A stretch of 64,000 nt of DNA from contig CM061142.1 of assembly GCA_030789695.1 (NCBI GenBank), positions 160,520,391 through 160,584,390 of the forward strand, written 5' to 3'. Made by a program: the position numbers and the translations under genes. The DNA comes from Scilla litardierei (Eukaryota; Streptophyta; Magnoliopsida; Asparagales; Asparagaceae). Below, piece after piece: positions 45,491-56,710 of the stretch (positions within the stretch are counted from its first letter, which is position 1; the number at the start of each line of letters is the position of its first letter). Below the pieces are notes generated by a model, which saw only the letters and a list, made by a program, of their open reading frames with translations, was not told where the DNA came from and did no database searches.

Positions 45491-45553
45491 GATTGACGTA
45501 CCGATAATCCGAGATCACACCCTCTTTGACAACAAAGTAACATGGCTGAGCTA

Positions 45554-45564
45554 CTCTGATACCA
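45554..45564 (-). promoter_or_regulatory. Primer binding site of element 4
   Basis: The minus strand reads TGGTATCAGAG followed by TAGC, two bases after the LTR end, a match to initiator tRNA-Met over eleven bases. Confidence 0.85.
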
Positions 45565-45566
45565 AT

Positions 45567-46173
45567 TTTAATTCAGTACTTAGGCATTAATCATGTAAAT
45601 ATGAATGCAAATGCAAAAAACATAAGAACACGCAAAACTCGGTAACGCGTTCGGTGCGCACACCTACATCTGCAGGGCCACGCCCAGAAAATTCATATTA
45701 CTCCACTATACCAAAACGATTACAATCACTAATATTGCAATCTCATTAGGAGGAACACACTCCATCTTTAATACAAACCTCAATGGGTGATCCCAATCAA
45801 TCCCATGGAGTAATCATCGCAAGATCCCCTTGTAACAACTGACTAGATCAAACTCCCTTTGATCCATACACCCGTAGCCGTCAACCTCCTTCCCAAGATG
45901 TTGAAACCGCAATATTCCCTTGCTTAAACGGACTAGATCAAACTCCCTTCGATCCCTACCTGTGTAGCCATCGGCCTCCATCCTTGGATATCGATCAATA
46001 ATCTTCACGAAATTGATAAGCCCTAGTTGAATCCGCATGAGCACCTTATAAGCCGGCCTCCATCAATTTAGGAACTGTATTGGGAAAAAAGTTCAATAAG
46101 ATCTCACGCAGATTATCTGCCTATATATTTAGGAACTACTTCGGGCAAGTAATCCCACATATCAAGGAACCAT
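45567..46173 (-). repeat. Element 4 5' LTR, truncated by element 7
   Basis: It starts TTTAATTCAG where the 3' LTR has TGTAATTCA, so the terminal CA on the sense strand is mutated. It matches 40784-41390 and then stops at AAGGAACCAT, where TGTTCGGTCCCC begins. The missing ~525 bases are expected beyond element 7, outside the window. Confidence 0.82.
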
Positions 46174-47209
46174 TGTTCGGTCCCCGGGTTTGCACCACGG
46201 GGGTGCGAATCATCGCAAGTGCACAGTGCACTATAGTATAAAAAGATTGTTGAACTCAGGGAGGCGATTGTTTAACGCTTAGCTTTATACGGAAGGAGGA
46301 GAGTGCGTCATCGGAGGTTGTCATGATTGATTGATTGGTTGATTGTGTAAATAGAGAGTTAACTAGAAATTAAATGTCTAATGCTTTCGGGATTCCCTGC
46401 TAGGCCCTTCGGTCACGGATGCTAGGTCAAATGGCCCTACATCGAACGATAGATTAGGGTAGGATTGTCACATCCATAGATGATAACGAGTACTTCACTT
46501 TCGTTGTTCCTACTCATCTAACGCATCCCTAGGCAAAACCGTGCTCTCGTAGTCGGCTTCACAAGGGAATGCATGCATTAAGCTTGACACTTGGTCCCGC
46601 CTTGCAATTCTGTATCCACTCTCGTTATTTACGGATTACGATGCTACATATGGTTGGTTCGAGTGACCGAGCTACTTTCATAGTCATCGGTCAGCGGATT
46701 GAGAATTGATGGCCGCTCCTAGCTCTCGAGTCACTCTCGTGATCGCAAACTCCAGAGACGGCCACTAAACCCAAATCAGATTCGTGGGAATTCTTCCTAG
46801 GATATGGAGCCGCCTTCGCTATACTCCGATCCAAAGGCTAATCCCCCAAAACTCTTATTCAAACCACCATATGACAACCCTAGATTGATCCAACGGGGGT
46901 CTAACCTAACATCCGATCTGTAGGATCCAAGGGAGCGTTCCTAAGCCCTAGATATACACTACTCTAGCATGGCAAAAGATCTAAATACGGTACCAATAGA
47001 GATAGGCATATCTAACCGGTCAAATTACATGAAATTAATTTCATAAGAGAGTGCAAGAGAAATAAGAGCAATGGTAAAGAAATCAAGGAAATCCAACCAC
47101 AAACAAAGAAATAGATTGCAAAAGAGATTACCAAAAGAGAGCTCCCAAAATAGCTCTAAGGGTCTAGCTACAGAAAATTCCAGCTTAACATACTCTAAAA
47201 ATCGTTCGC

Positions 47210-47217
47210 TATTTATA
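47210..47217 (-). promoter_or_regulatory. TATA box of element 7 LTR
   Basis: TTGTATAAATAGCGAACG on the minus strand, about 110 bases downstream, in the sense direction, of the nearest palindrome. Confidence 0.5.
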
Positions 47218-47319
47218 CAAAACAATTTGGGTTCAGGTTTTACAAGAAAACCAACCTGAAACCCATTAATTTAAGTCAAATTGGAGATGCCGACCTACGC
47301 TTGGCCGAGTGCAGTGCTC

Positions 47320-47589
47320 GCTCGATCGAGCAGTGCCTTGTGTATCGTTCCGCTTGGTGCTCAAGAAAGGGCTGCTCGGGCGAGCGAGTTGAGTCGCTCA
47401 CCCGAGCATCATGTCTCTCGATCGATCACAGGAAAACTCCAAAAATCCAAAGCGAGTATCATTTATTAGGCTCCTCTGATAACTAGCTCAGGCGAGCGGG
47501 CTTGTCGCTCGGCAGAGCGAGCTTGTCGCTCGGTCGAGCGCCCCGAAGAAGGAGTTGGCGCTCTTTGGCGTGTCACAGCTCAGCCGAGT
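47320..47589. repeat. Array of GCTCGnnCGAGC palindromes in the element 7 LTR
   Basis: Perfect: GCTCGATCGAGC at 47320-47331. Near-perfect: GCTCGGGCGAGC 47374-47385, GCTCACCCGAGC 47396-47407, TCTCGATCGATC 47416-47427, GCTCAGGCGAGC 47486-47497, GCTCGGCAGAGC 47507-47518, GCTCGGTCGAGC 47528-47539 and GCTCAGCCGAGT 47578-47589. The outer half-sites GCTC/GAGC are the best kept part. Size, density and position match the arrays in elements 1 and 2 although the sequence is different. Confidence 0.82.
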
Positions 47590-48632
47590 GATCTGGCATG
47601 AATCCCCCAAGCTTTTTCTCTCCCCTTCTTTACTCCTCTTCTCTTCTTCTTTCCTCTTCTACTCCTCTCCTTCGCTTCTTTGGCCTCCTAGGGCGTCGTG
47701 GAAAGGCGAGGCGAGCTTTGGCGTAGAACCCCGTATCGATCCGAATTGCATCGAATTCCCTAAAAACCCATAAAACATCGAAAGGATCAAGAATATTGTC
47801 ACGCCCCGCTTCCCAAAATGGACGGAGGCAAAGCGTGACTAAGGCCCGCTTAGGCCAGAGCTGAGAAGCTCGGACCCAATAAGCGTCTGTAGGGGTACCA
47901 TTTTAAAAGTTTTTCAGGTTCTTGCATTAATAAAGTTCGAAACAACAGAAAGTACAGAAAGGAAGTTGCATTCATTAAATTAGGGATATAATATCCAACG
48001 AGTACAAAGTCTAAAAGAAGCCTAAGCATGGCAGTAAAATATTTAAAAGCAACTAAAAGCAGTAACCTCAGAAAGTGACGACTAAAAAAACCTCTAGGTC
48101 TGGTCCTCGTCGGGCACGTACTCTGTGTCGACGTCCTCGGCTCCTTGTACTCCAGTGAATCTGCCTCGTCCATGAACTCTGGCTGAGCACCTGACGTACA
48201 GCACCTAAGACGTACAGCACCTAAGAGAAAGGAACTGTACGTCAGGTAAAGTCTACAAGAAGGGTTAGACTTTACTGCAAGTGCACCGAACTTTAGACAA
48301 TGGTTTACTGGTTGATTAGCATGCTGAGGTTCTATTACACAACAGTTTACTGGTTGATTAGCATGCTGTGGTTAAAACAGAGTAACACAACAGGAAGTAA
48401 CGCAGCAGGAAAGTAAAACGGGACAGGTAGTAGTCATAGCATGTGCTACCAACTACGGGACTAATCTACAGGTGTCATGACAAGTCGGGACGTGACGGGA
48501 CAAGACAAGACAAGACAAGTGAGACACGAAAGGGTTCACGCCTTACGGTTCGAGTGGGATCAGACACTCTTACCGTGCGCACGATCAACCCAACCCCAAA
48601 CCCCAAGGAAGACAAGACAAGACAAGATAACA

Positions 48633-48796
48633 GTACAAGGGATCACTCGCTCTAGCTTGGCGAGTGCCCTATTGCCCGCAGGCTGTGTATCCGTACAAGG
48701 GATCACTCTCTAGCTTGGAGAGTGCCCTATTGCCCGCAGGCTGTGATTCTGTACAAGGGATCACTCGAAGAGTGCCCTATTGCCCAGCGGGCTGTG
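48633..48796 (-). repeat. Three ~60-bp hairpin repeats in element 5 3' LTR
   Basis: Each unit reads GTACAAGGGATCACTC, a loop, GAGTGCCCTATTGCCC and GGCTGTG. Stems are CACTCGC/GCGAGTG in unit 1, CACTCTC/GAGAGTG in unit 2 and CACTC/GAGTG in unit 3. The change from G:C to T:A in units 1 and 2 keeps the pairing. Confidence 0.85.
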
Positions 48797-50104
48797 CAAG
48801 ACGGGACGGGACGTGACAAGACGGGAAAAGTTATTCTAGGGTGTCCACACACACACACAAACATGATAGCCCTATGATGTCAAAAGTAGTTGTTGTCGGG
48901 CTCAGACTTCGTCGTCAAGTCTGAGCCGTCAGGAGTCGTCCCGGACGCTATCATTTCACGTCCGGTTCTATTTGTTCACAGTTATCAGTTCTAACCAACT
49001 ACGACCTAAGCACGGCCAAAAGTGCATGTAAGATACACTTGCCTGCGATGGCGAGTGTGTCATCCGTCCAGAGCGTCTCGTCCAGGCATCGCGTCCATGG
49101 TAGTCCGTCTAAAACAATGTCACGGCGACGGTGTCAGGTCACGTTTTCAATAATCCTATTTAGGTTTTGTTTCTAGGTTGTCGGGACTACCCTAATCAGT
49201 CAAAAGCCACGTTTTTGGTGTTTTATCAACCTAAGTTGACCACTATCCTATGTGCACAGAATATTTGTCCGATGGTTGATTTCTACAGTGAGCAGCGTTT
49301 TACTGGCGCAGAAAATAAATTTAGTTACAGTTGTCCGATTTTAGTTAAGGTTCAGTTTGCTACAGTGTGGGTTTCGCTACGAGTTTAGAGGGACCAACCT
49401 GGTGTGAGGAACGCACAATTAATCCGGCTTCGGGTCTGAAAACGGTGGCGGTGCTTGTGTCCCCGACTGCGGGTAGCGCAGTGGATGTCGCCTCGGGATC
49501 GCCTCAGGATTGTGACGGCTACGGTTAGTGCGGACGTAGAGTCTGCGGGTAGTGCGGATCGCCTCAGGATTGTGACGTCTCGGCTACGAGTAGCGTAGCG
49601 AAACTCGTCCGGGCAGCAGACGAAGTGCGTGAACAGCGAGTACGGCCTTGTCGCAGTCCGTAGGATGTGTAGGCGGCGTCAAGGAGTTGTGGATCAGCGT
49701 ACAAGGAGGAACAAAGGCCCCGGAGGCCAAAACAGCGAGTAACGGCGTTACGATGTCGAGAGGCCTTTTGCATGACGAGTGCGGATGAGCAATGGCCTAG
49801 GGACCAAATCAGCGACAAAGGAGGAAAAACAGTGAGACGGAGGCGGGGCGCTGTCTCAGCGTCACTTGGGGCTGCCGCGGAGTGTCGGACAGCGACGGAA
49901 AGGTGGTCGCAGTAGCCGTGAGCTGCTGCTAGTGCTGGTGCGGTAAGGCGAGGCCCGCGCGGCGCTCGGCATGGCACAGCGGTGGCGGCGTGCTGTGGAA
50001 CCGCACGATGGCACCGCAGGCGGCACGAGGAGCGAGGGGAACCGCGAGGGGAGACGACGCGGCGGAGCGATGGGGGTCGAAGGCGGCGCAGCAGGGTCTG
50101 TGCA

Positions 50105-50352
50105 GCGGAAGACGGTCGGTGCGACGCTCGACATTCGCTGCAGCACAGTTCGCTGCTGCGATCGTCGCCGTTCGCGAAGGAAAGCGGTGGCGTGCTTTTG
50201 CGGAGGGCGGCGCGGTCAGGGTTTGTGCGGCGGAAGACGGTCGACGCGACGCTCGACGTTCGCAGCAGCACAGTTCGCTGCTGCGATCGTCGCCGTTCAC
50301 GAGGGAAAGCGGCGGCGTGCTTTTGCGGAGGGCGGCGCGGTCGGGGCCGTTG
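50105..50352. repeat. 125-bp tandem repeat in element 5 3' LTR (two units)
   Basis: Units begin GCGGAAGACGGTCG at 50105 and 50230 and share TTCGCTGCTGCGATCGTCGC and GTGCTTTTGCGGAGGGCGGC. Confidence 0.85.
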
Positions 50353-51430
50353 AGCGAGGCAGATCGCGGATCGGAGATCGCCGGCACCGGGGTTGGAGGG
50401 AGAGGGGACGATCGGCGTCGGATCGCGGGCGCGGCGGCGGAGCGGGGAAAAAGGCGGTCGTCAGCTGAGGGAAGGGGAGGAGGCTGCTCGGTGACGTCGG
50501 GGGCCGCGATCGCGGCAGAGAACGGCGGGGGTCAGGATCACAGCGGCGATCGGGCTAGGGGGTCGCGGCGGAAGGCGATCGCGGGGGGGGGGAGGCGGTG
50601 TCCTCTCGCTGTGGTCGTCGGCGGGGGTCTGTGGATGCGAGGTGGCGGCGGGTCGTTGAACGGCGGCAGAGCGTGCGCGGCGAGCTGCTGCAGCGGCGGA
50701 GAGGGGCTAAGGCGGCGCCGTGAGGGAGAGAGAGGGAGATGAGGGGGAGATCGAAAATTTGGGGGGGGGGGATTTTCGGTGGCGGCTGTAGAGCAGCCCC
50801 TAGGGCTTGGAAACGTGAATGACTCTTTAGCTTAGGGTTGGGATTATTAGTTTAGGGTTTTTATAATAGGTAAAGAGCTATTTAGCACTAAGTTAATGTT
50901 AAAAGAGTGGGGATATGTGGTAAGATGGTGTACAGGTTGGGGTAAGTCTAGGGGAGGTTAGAGGAACAGTTTAGGAAGGTTACAAAACAGATTATTTAGA
51001 GATATAGCCAGATTTGGCTAACAAATTCGAATTTGAATTGATTGGGGAGATCAACGGTCAAGGTTTATCTGGGCGATGTCTTTCAATCCCGACGTCAGAA
51101 AAATAATCCGAAAATACCGGTGCGATCGTGGAGATGAGACGCACAGAACTACAGAGCCCGATCATGCGTAACACCTACCAAGAATTTACGTAAAATTAGA
51201 AACGGCGTTTTGAGTCAAATGACTAAAACGCCCCTATCATTCAAAGTCGTGTCGCGAAACGAGCCATGAGACGACGTTCCCAAAATTTACAATAAAAACC
51301 AACACCCCAAAACGATCGCAACGGCACATCGCATCGCTAATTTCGGAATCCAGAAATAGTCAAATAAAATATGTGCACAATAAAGCACGTGCACGCAGAA
51401 ACTACGATCGGTCGGAAAGTGGCCGTTACA

Positions 51431-54148
51431 TTCTACCCACCTTAGAAATGATTCCGTCCTCGTAATCACTTATACTAAGACTAATTATACTTAAGCTTAC
51501 AACTCCCATCTCTCACACCAAGATCTCTAATCTTATAACTTCAATATCGTCCCTCAAATAATCCATCATAACCCTTCTTTTCACAGGACAATGCTATGAC
51601 TAAACTCACCTCCTAATACTTAGCTATAGACCCATAACTACTGTTCAAATTTCCAACCCCAAGTCCCCACAAAATAATAATAATCATCTTCTCATACCAT
51701 ACCACTCCGTTAAACATCATCGCTCAAAAACATCTTTTAAATTTCTCTATTCTCTTCCCAATATTAATCAATCGCCAAACTTATGCCTTAGTCGATCACC
51801 CATCCAAGATGAAGATTTTGTCTATCTCATCACATCTTTCGCCAATCAACAATCGCCGTGTCCTTAATGCATTCATTGTCATATCTTCTCATTTATCCGC
51901 CAAATAATTTAACTATCAAAATCACATCTCCTCCTACTTATTATAATTTTTTTCAACCAATATTAAATCCGACAATCTAACCATCCATTTGTCTCAGCAC
52001 GTCGTGTTACTCCCAATGTCTTCTCACGTCAACTCAACAATCAAGTCTCGATGCTAATAAAAGCTCTACTCAATCTCATGATCACCCTAAATCCCACAAT
52101 ACTCTGTAGCCATCCCTATTTACCATTCGTCTAAGCCTCAAATCTGATAAGTTCTCATCTTCACGCATATAATCTCGTTCAACCAGAATTCCCCATTGAG
52201 TCCGACACACTTCGGTTTTATAAATAAGTCTTGGACAGCTCATTCTTTTCATCCAAAAGATATTCTAATCCATCATCCTTGTGTTCCTAAAATCAATTAA
52301 TCATTGCCATAATAAAACTCATCTCACCCCAAGCCTACCTGCAAACAAAAATCCTATAACGATAATAGCTAGTCCCAATAGTATAACAACAATAAGCATA
52401 ACATTCTGAAGGGAGAAAGAAGAGAGAGGGGAAAGGTAAACTTAAGGCCAATAACATATTTTAAAACATTTGGAAAACTGAGTGGAGTCGTGGTAATGGA
52501 TGAGGGACAATAAGGGGTTGTGATCATGTGAGCTAGTTTCAAACTTTAAGGATTTGATTTAAAAAGAAGACAAAAGTTTGATACAGTCACATGCAACCCA
52601 AGATAAGCTATACAATAGTATGAAAAGACTAAGTCTAAGGAATTTGTCTACTATGACGTTGTCCACACAAATGTGAATACCATCATCCAGACAACTCCAC
52701 ATGTATGTCATGGACCACACTGAGTATGCATACAAGACACAAGAGGCGATCATCAAGATCCTAAAGGTAACACAGTTATACAGGTCTACACACTATACCT
52801 ATATATACATCACGACGACATCACAAACCAAAGGGTCCACTACAAGCTAGGAATGGCATAGGCAACTACAGGCGCTGACGTCCACGTAAAAGAAGGAGAC
52901 CGAAACCAAAAGCGACACGAAACAAGATCGAAAGAACGAAGTCAGGTAAGGCGAGGATAAGAAGATAGTCGGATGGACGGGACAAAAATATTGCTAAAAA
53001 AATGATTTACCGATGAAAGAAAGATTTTGTGCAAAATATGGTATCATATACTTTTATACTTATAAAAAAATTTATATATATACTTAAAAAGTGAACAGAT
53101 GTAGAAAATTAAAATTTTGGAAAAAGTAAGACGAAGGAAGGATGGGTAGGGTGAGAAACGATTGTTTTGCAAATGAAAATAAGTTTATACAAGGATTTTT
53201 GAAATGTGGTCACTGATATAATAATAATAATAAAATAATTGGAGTTGCCTCTAGTTTAGAAAATATTATTTATTTTTTTTAAAAATATCTACGGTAAGTG
53301 GTTATAAATAGATCTGGTAGTTTAGAAAATTAATATATATTGGATTATAGAATTGATAACAAGGTTTAAAACTGAAACACGAAAGATGCCGATCTAAAAA
53401 TAGGTACAAGATAGTAAAATAATTTTACGACCAGGGATGTTTCAAGATCAGTGAAAGAATTTAACTCAAAAGAAAAACAAGAATTTTGAAATGTATAATA
53501 TAGGGGTTTCCAAAGAAGTCAAGCTAGAGCGAAAACCTTAATAGGAATTTCAAAAATACTTTTAGAGGCAGTAGACTTGGCAAGGGAAGAGACTCGAAGG
53601 ATCATCGACACTCGTCAGGAACGATTACATGAATTGGAAGAAAGGAAAAGATCGCATGATGGATACACTTAGGATACAATTCATGAAGCTACGATGGAAC
53701 TCTACGGTCGATATCACAAAAAGGGTAATGATCAGAGAGACGCTAGAAGTCAGGGATTCAAATTATCGGGTCGCCTAAGATCAGGAGAGCTCGACACTAA
53801 GATTTCCTAATGAGCTAGACTGTAACCAGGATCCAATGGGAAGGTTCCTAAGAGAATCCAGGTTGATCCTGCTGGGCCCGAACTCAATGGAGCTGGGCGA
53901 GCGACTAAACTAAAAGAGGGCTCTAGGAATTTAACATGGTTAGAGTCAAGTGGCTACTAAGGTATTCTAGGACGAGGATGACTAATTCCTAAACAAGGTG
54001 TCGGACTATCAAATTGGGACGTCTACCTAAGTCTACCTACTATCTGAGACTGGGAAACTAATTCAGACTTGTACGTGGATATTAAATGAATGCGATACTT
54101 TTATTGTTCCGAACTTTTGCATGACCTGCATGGGCCACCACTAAAACC
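51431..54148 (-). other. Internal non-coding region of element 5
   Basis: Next to the 3' LTR is the polypurine tract (51431-51445). 51450-52390 is strikingly poor in G on the plus strand. 53000-53500 is AT-rich. At the other end the sense strand reads GGTTTTAGTGGT and then GGCCCATGC where related elements have the primer site TGGTATCAGAGC, so only the first four bases of a tRNA-Met site remain. No gag or pol motif is present. An antisense charged frame near 53505-53810 is described as a finding. Confidence 0.75.
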
Positions 54149-54968
54149 TGTCACGCCCCGCTTCCCAAAATGGACGGAGGCGAAGCGTGACTAAGGCCCG
54201 CTTAGGCCAGAGCTGAGAAGCTCGGACCCAATAAGCGTCTGTAGGGGTACCATTTTAAAAGTTTTTCAGGTTCTTGTATTAATAAAGTTCGAAACAACAG
54301 AAAGTACAGAAAGGAAGTTGCATTCATTAAATTAGGGATATAATATCCAACGAGTACAAAGTCTAAAAGAAGCCTAAGCATGGCAGCAAAATATTTAAAA
54401 GCAACTAAAAGCAGTAACCTCGGAAAGTGACGACTAAAAAAACCTCTAGTTCTGGTCCTCGTGGGGCACGTACTCTGCGTAGACGTCCTCGGCTCCTCAT
54501 ACTCCAGTGAATCTGCCTCGTCCATGAACTCTAGCTGAGCACCTGACGTACAGCACCTAAGAGAAAGGAACTGTACGTCAGGTAAAGTCTACAAGAAGGG
54601 TTAGACTTTACTTCAAGTGCACCGAACTTTAGATAACGGTTTACTGGTTGATTAGCATACAGAGGTTCTATTACACAACAGTTTACTGGTTGATTAGCAT
54701 GCTGTGGTTATAACAGAGTAGCACAACAGGAAGTAACGCAGCAGGAAAGTAAGACGGGACAGGTAGTAGTCGTAGCGTGTGCTACCAACTATGGGACTAA
54801 CCTACATGTGTCATGACAAGTCGGGACGTGACGGGACAAGACAAGACAAGACAAGTGAGACACGAAAGGGTTCACGCCTTACGGTTCGAGGGGGATCAGA
54901 CCCTCTTGCCGTGCGCACGCTCAACCCAACCCCAAACCCCAAGGAAGACAAGACAAGACAAGACAACA

Positions 54969-55134
54969 GTACAAGGGATCACTCGCTCTAGCTTGGCGAG
55001 TGCCCTATTGCCCGCAGGCTGTGTATCCGTACAAGGGATCACTCTCTCTAGCTTGGAGAGTGCCCTATTGCCCGCAGGCTGTGAATCTGTACAAGGGATC
55101 ACTCGGAGAGTGCCCTATTGCCCAGCGGGCTGTG
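54969..55134 (-). repeat. Three ~60-bp hairpin repeats in element 5 5' LTR
   Basis: Same three units as at 48633-48796. Unit 2 here keeps the full nine-base loop TCTAGCTTG between CACTCTC and GAGAGTG. Unit 3 has CACTC-GGA-GAGTG against CACTC-GAA-GAGTG in the other LTR, a loop change only. Confidence 0.85.
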
Positions 55135-56462
55135 CAAGACGGGACGGGACGTGACAAGACGGGAAGAGTTATTCTAGGGTGTCCACACACACGCACACAC
55201 ATGATAGCCTTATGATGTCAAAAGTAGTTGTTGTCGGGCTCAGACTTCGTCATCAAGTCTGAGCCGTCAGGAGTCATCCCGGACGCTATCATTTCACGTC
55301 CGGTTCTATTTGTTCACAGTTATCAGTTCTAACCAACTACGGCCTAAGCACGGCCAAAAGTGCAAGTGAGATACACTTGCCTACGATGGCGAGTGTGTCG
55401 TCCGTCCAGAACGTCTCGTCCAGGCGTCGCGTCCGCGGTAGTTCGTCTGAAACAATGTCACGGCGACGGTGTCAGGTCGCGTTTTCAATAATCCTATTTA
55501 GGTTTTGTTTCTAGGTTGTCGGGACTACCCTAATCAGTCAAAAGCCATGTTTTTGGTGTTTTATCAACCTAAGTCGACCACTATCCTATGTGCACAGAAT
55601 ATTTGTCCGATGGTCGATTTTTACAGTGAGCAGCGTTTTACAGGCGCAGAAAATAAATTTAGTTACAGTTGTCCGATTTTAGTTAAGGTTCAGTTTGCTA
55701 CAGTGTGGGTTTCGCTACGAGTTTAGAGGGACCAACCTGGTGTGAGGAACGCACAATTAATCCGGCGTCGGGTCTGAAAACGGTGGCGGTGCTCGTGTCC
55801 CCGACTGCGGGTAGCGCAGTGGAGGTTGCCTCGGGATCGCCTCAGGATTGTGACGGCTGCGGTTAGTGCGGACGTAGAGTCTGTGTTTAGTGCGGATCGC
55901 CTCAGGATTGTGACGTCTCGGTTACGAGTAGCGTAGTGAAACTCTTCCGGGCATCGGACGAAGTGCGCGAACAGTGAGTACGGCCTGGTAGCAGTCCGTA
56001 GGATGTGTAGGCGGCGTCAAGGAGTTGCGGATCAGCGTGTAAGGAGGAACAAAGGCCCCGAAGGCCAAAACAGCGAGTAACGGAGATACGACGTCGAGAG
56101 GCCTTTTGCACGACGAGTGCGGATGAGCAAGGGCCTAGGGACCAAATCAACGGCAAAGGAGGCAAAACAGTGAGACTGGGGCGGGGCGCCATCTCAGCGT
56201 CAGTTGGGGCTGCCGCGAAGTGTCGGACAGCGGCAGAAAGGTGGCCGCAGTAGCTGTAAGCTACTGCTGGCGCTACTGCGGTGAGGCGAGGCCCGCGCAG
56301 CGCTCGGCGTGGCACAGAGGTGGCGGCGCAGAAAGAGGCACGGCGACGCGCTGTGGAACTGCGCGACGGCACCGCAGGCGGCTTGAGGAGCGAGGGGAAT
56401 CGTGAGGGGAGACGACACGGTGGAGCGATGGGGGTCGAAGGAGGCGTAGCAGGGTCTGTGCG

Positions 56463-56710
56463 GCGGAAGACGGTCGGCACGACGCTCGACGTTCGCAGCA
56501 GCACAGTTCGCTGCTGCGATCGTCGCTGTTCACGAGGGAAAGCGGCGGCAGGCTTTTGCGGAGGGCGGCGCGGTCGAGGTCTGTGCGGCGGAAGATGGTC
56601 GGTGTGACGCTCGATGTTCGCAGCAGCACAGTTCACGGCTGCGATCGTCGTCGTTCGTGAGGGAAAGCGGCGGCGTGCTTTTGCGGAGGGCGGCGTGGTT
56701 GGGGCCGTTG
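56463..56710. repeat. 125-bp tandem repeat in element 5 5' LTR (two units)
   Basis: Units begin GCGGAAGACGG at 56463 and GCGGAAGATGG at 56588, the same period as at 50105-50352. The duplication is thus older than this insertion. Confidence 0.85.

Larger units (their letters stand above)
40784..46173 (-). mobile_element. Element 4: copia retrotransposon deleted for most of pol
   Basis: On the minus strand: 5' LTR (cut at 46173), primer site, gag, protease, then an ORF of unknown type, a polypurine tract CCAAAGGGGGAGAT and the 3' LTR (41916-40784). Integrase, RT and RNase H are absent, and the sequence passes directly from the region after protease to the extra ORF. The AGGGGGAG tract and the extra ORF resemble Sirevirus-type copia. 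The 5' LTR is interrupted by the Tat-like element 7. Confidence 0.8.
46174..47796 (-). repeat. Element 7: Tat-like gypsy 3' LTR, main part
   Basis: On the sense (minus) strand this is the 3' portion of an LTR that starts TGATTTTG at 57889 and ends GGGGACCGAACA at 46174. It is interrupted at 47796 by element 5, flanked by AATAT duplications, and would be about 1.72 kb without it. TATTTATA at 47210-47217 is a minus-strand TATAAATA. Eight degenerate GCTCGnnCGAGC palindromes lie at 47320-47589, upstream of the TATA box in the sense direction. Confidence 0.65.
47797..51430 (-). repeat. Element 5 3' LTR, 3634 bp
   Basis: It has three zones on the plus strand: 47797-48480 ordinary; 48480-48830 with GACAAGACAAG repeats and three hairpin repeats; and 49400-50750, very GC-rich with a 125-bp tandem repeat. 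The long frames in the GC-rich zone (49564-50742, both strands) are Arg/Ala/Ser-rich and are not conserved as proteins. They follow from a lack of A/T-rich stops. Confidence 0.88.

Noticed and set aside
49564..50742. Arg/Ala/Ser-rich frames of 235-250 codons in the 3' LTR of element 5
   Set aside because: The frames run on both strands in a GC-rich LTR zone. The matching zone of the other LTR has differently placed frames, so there is no sign of protein conservation.
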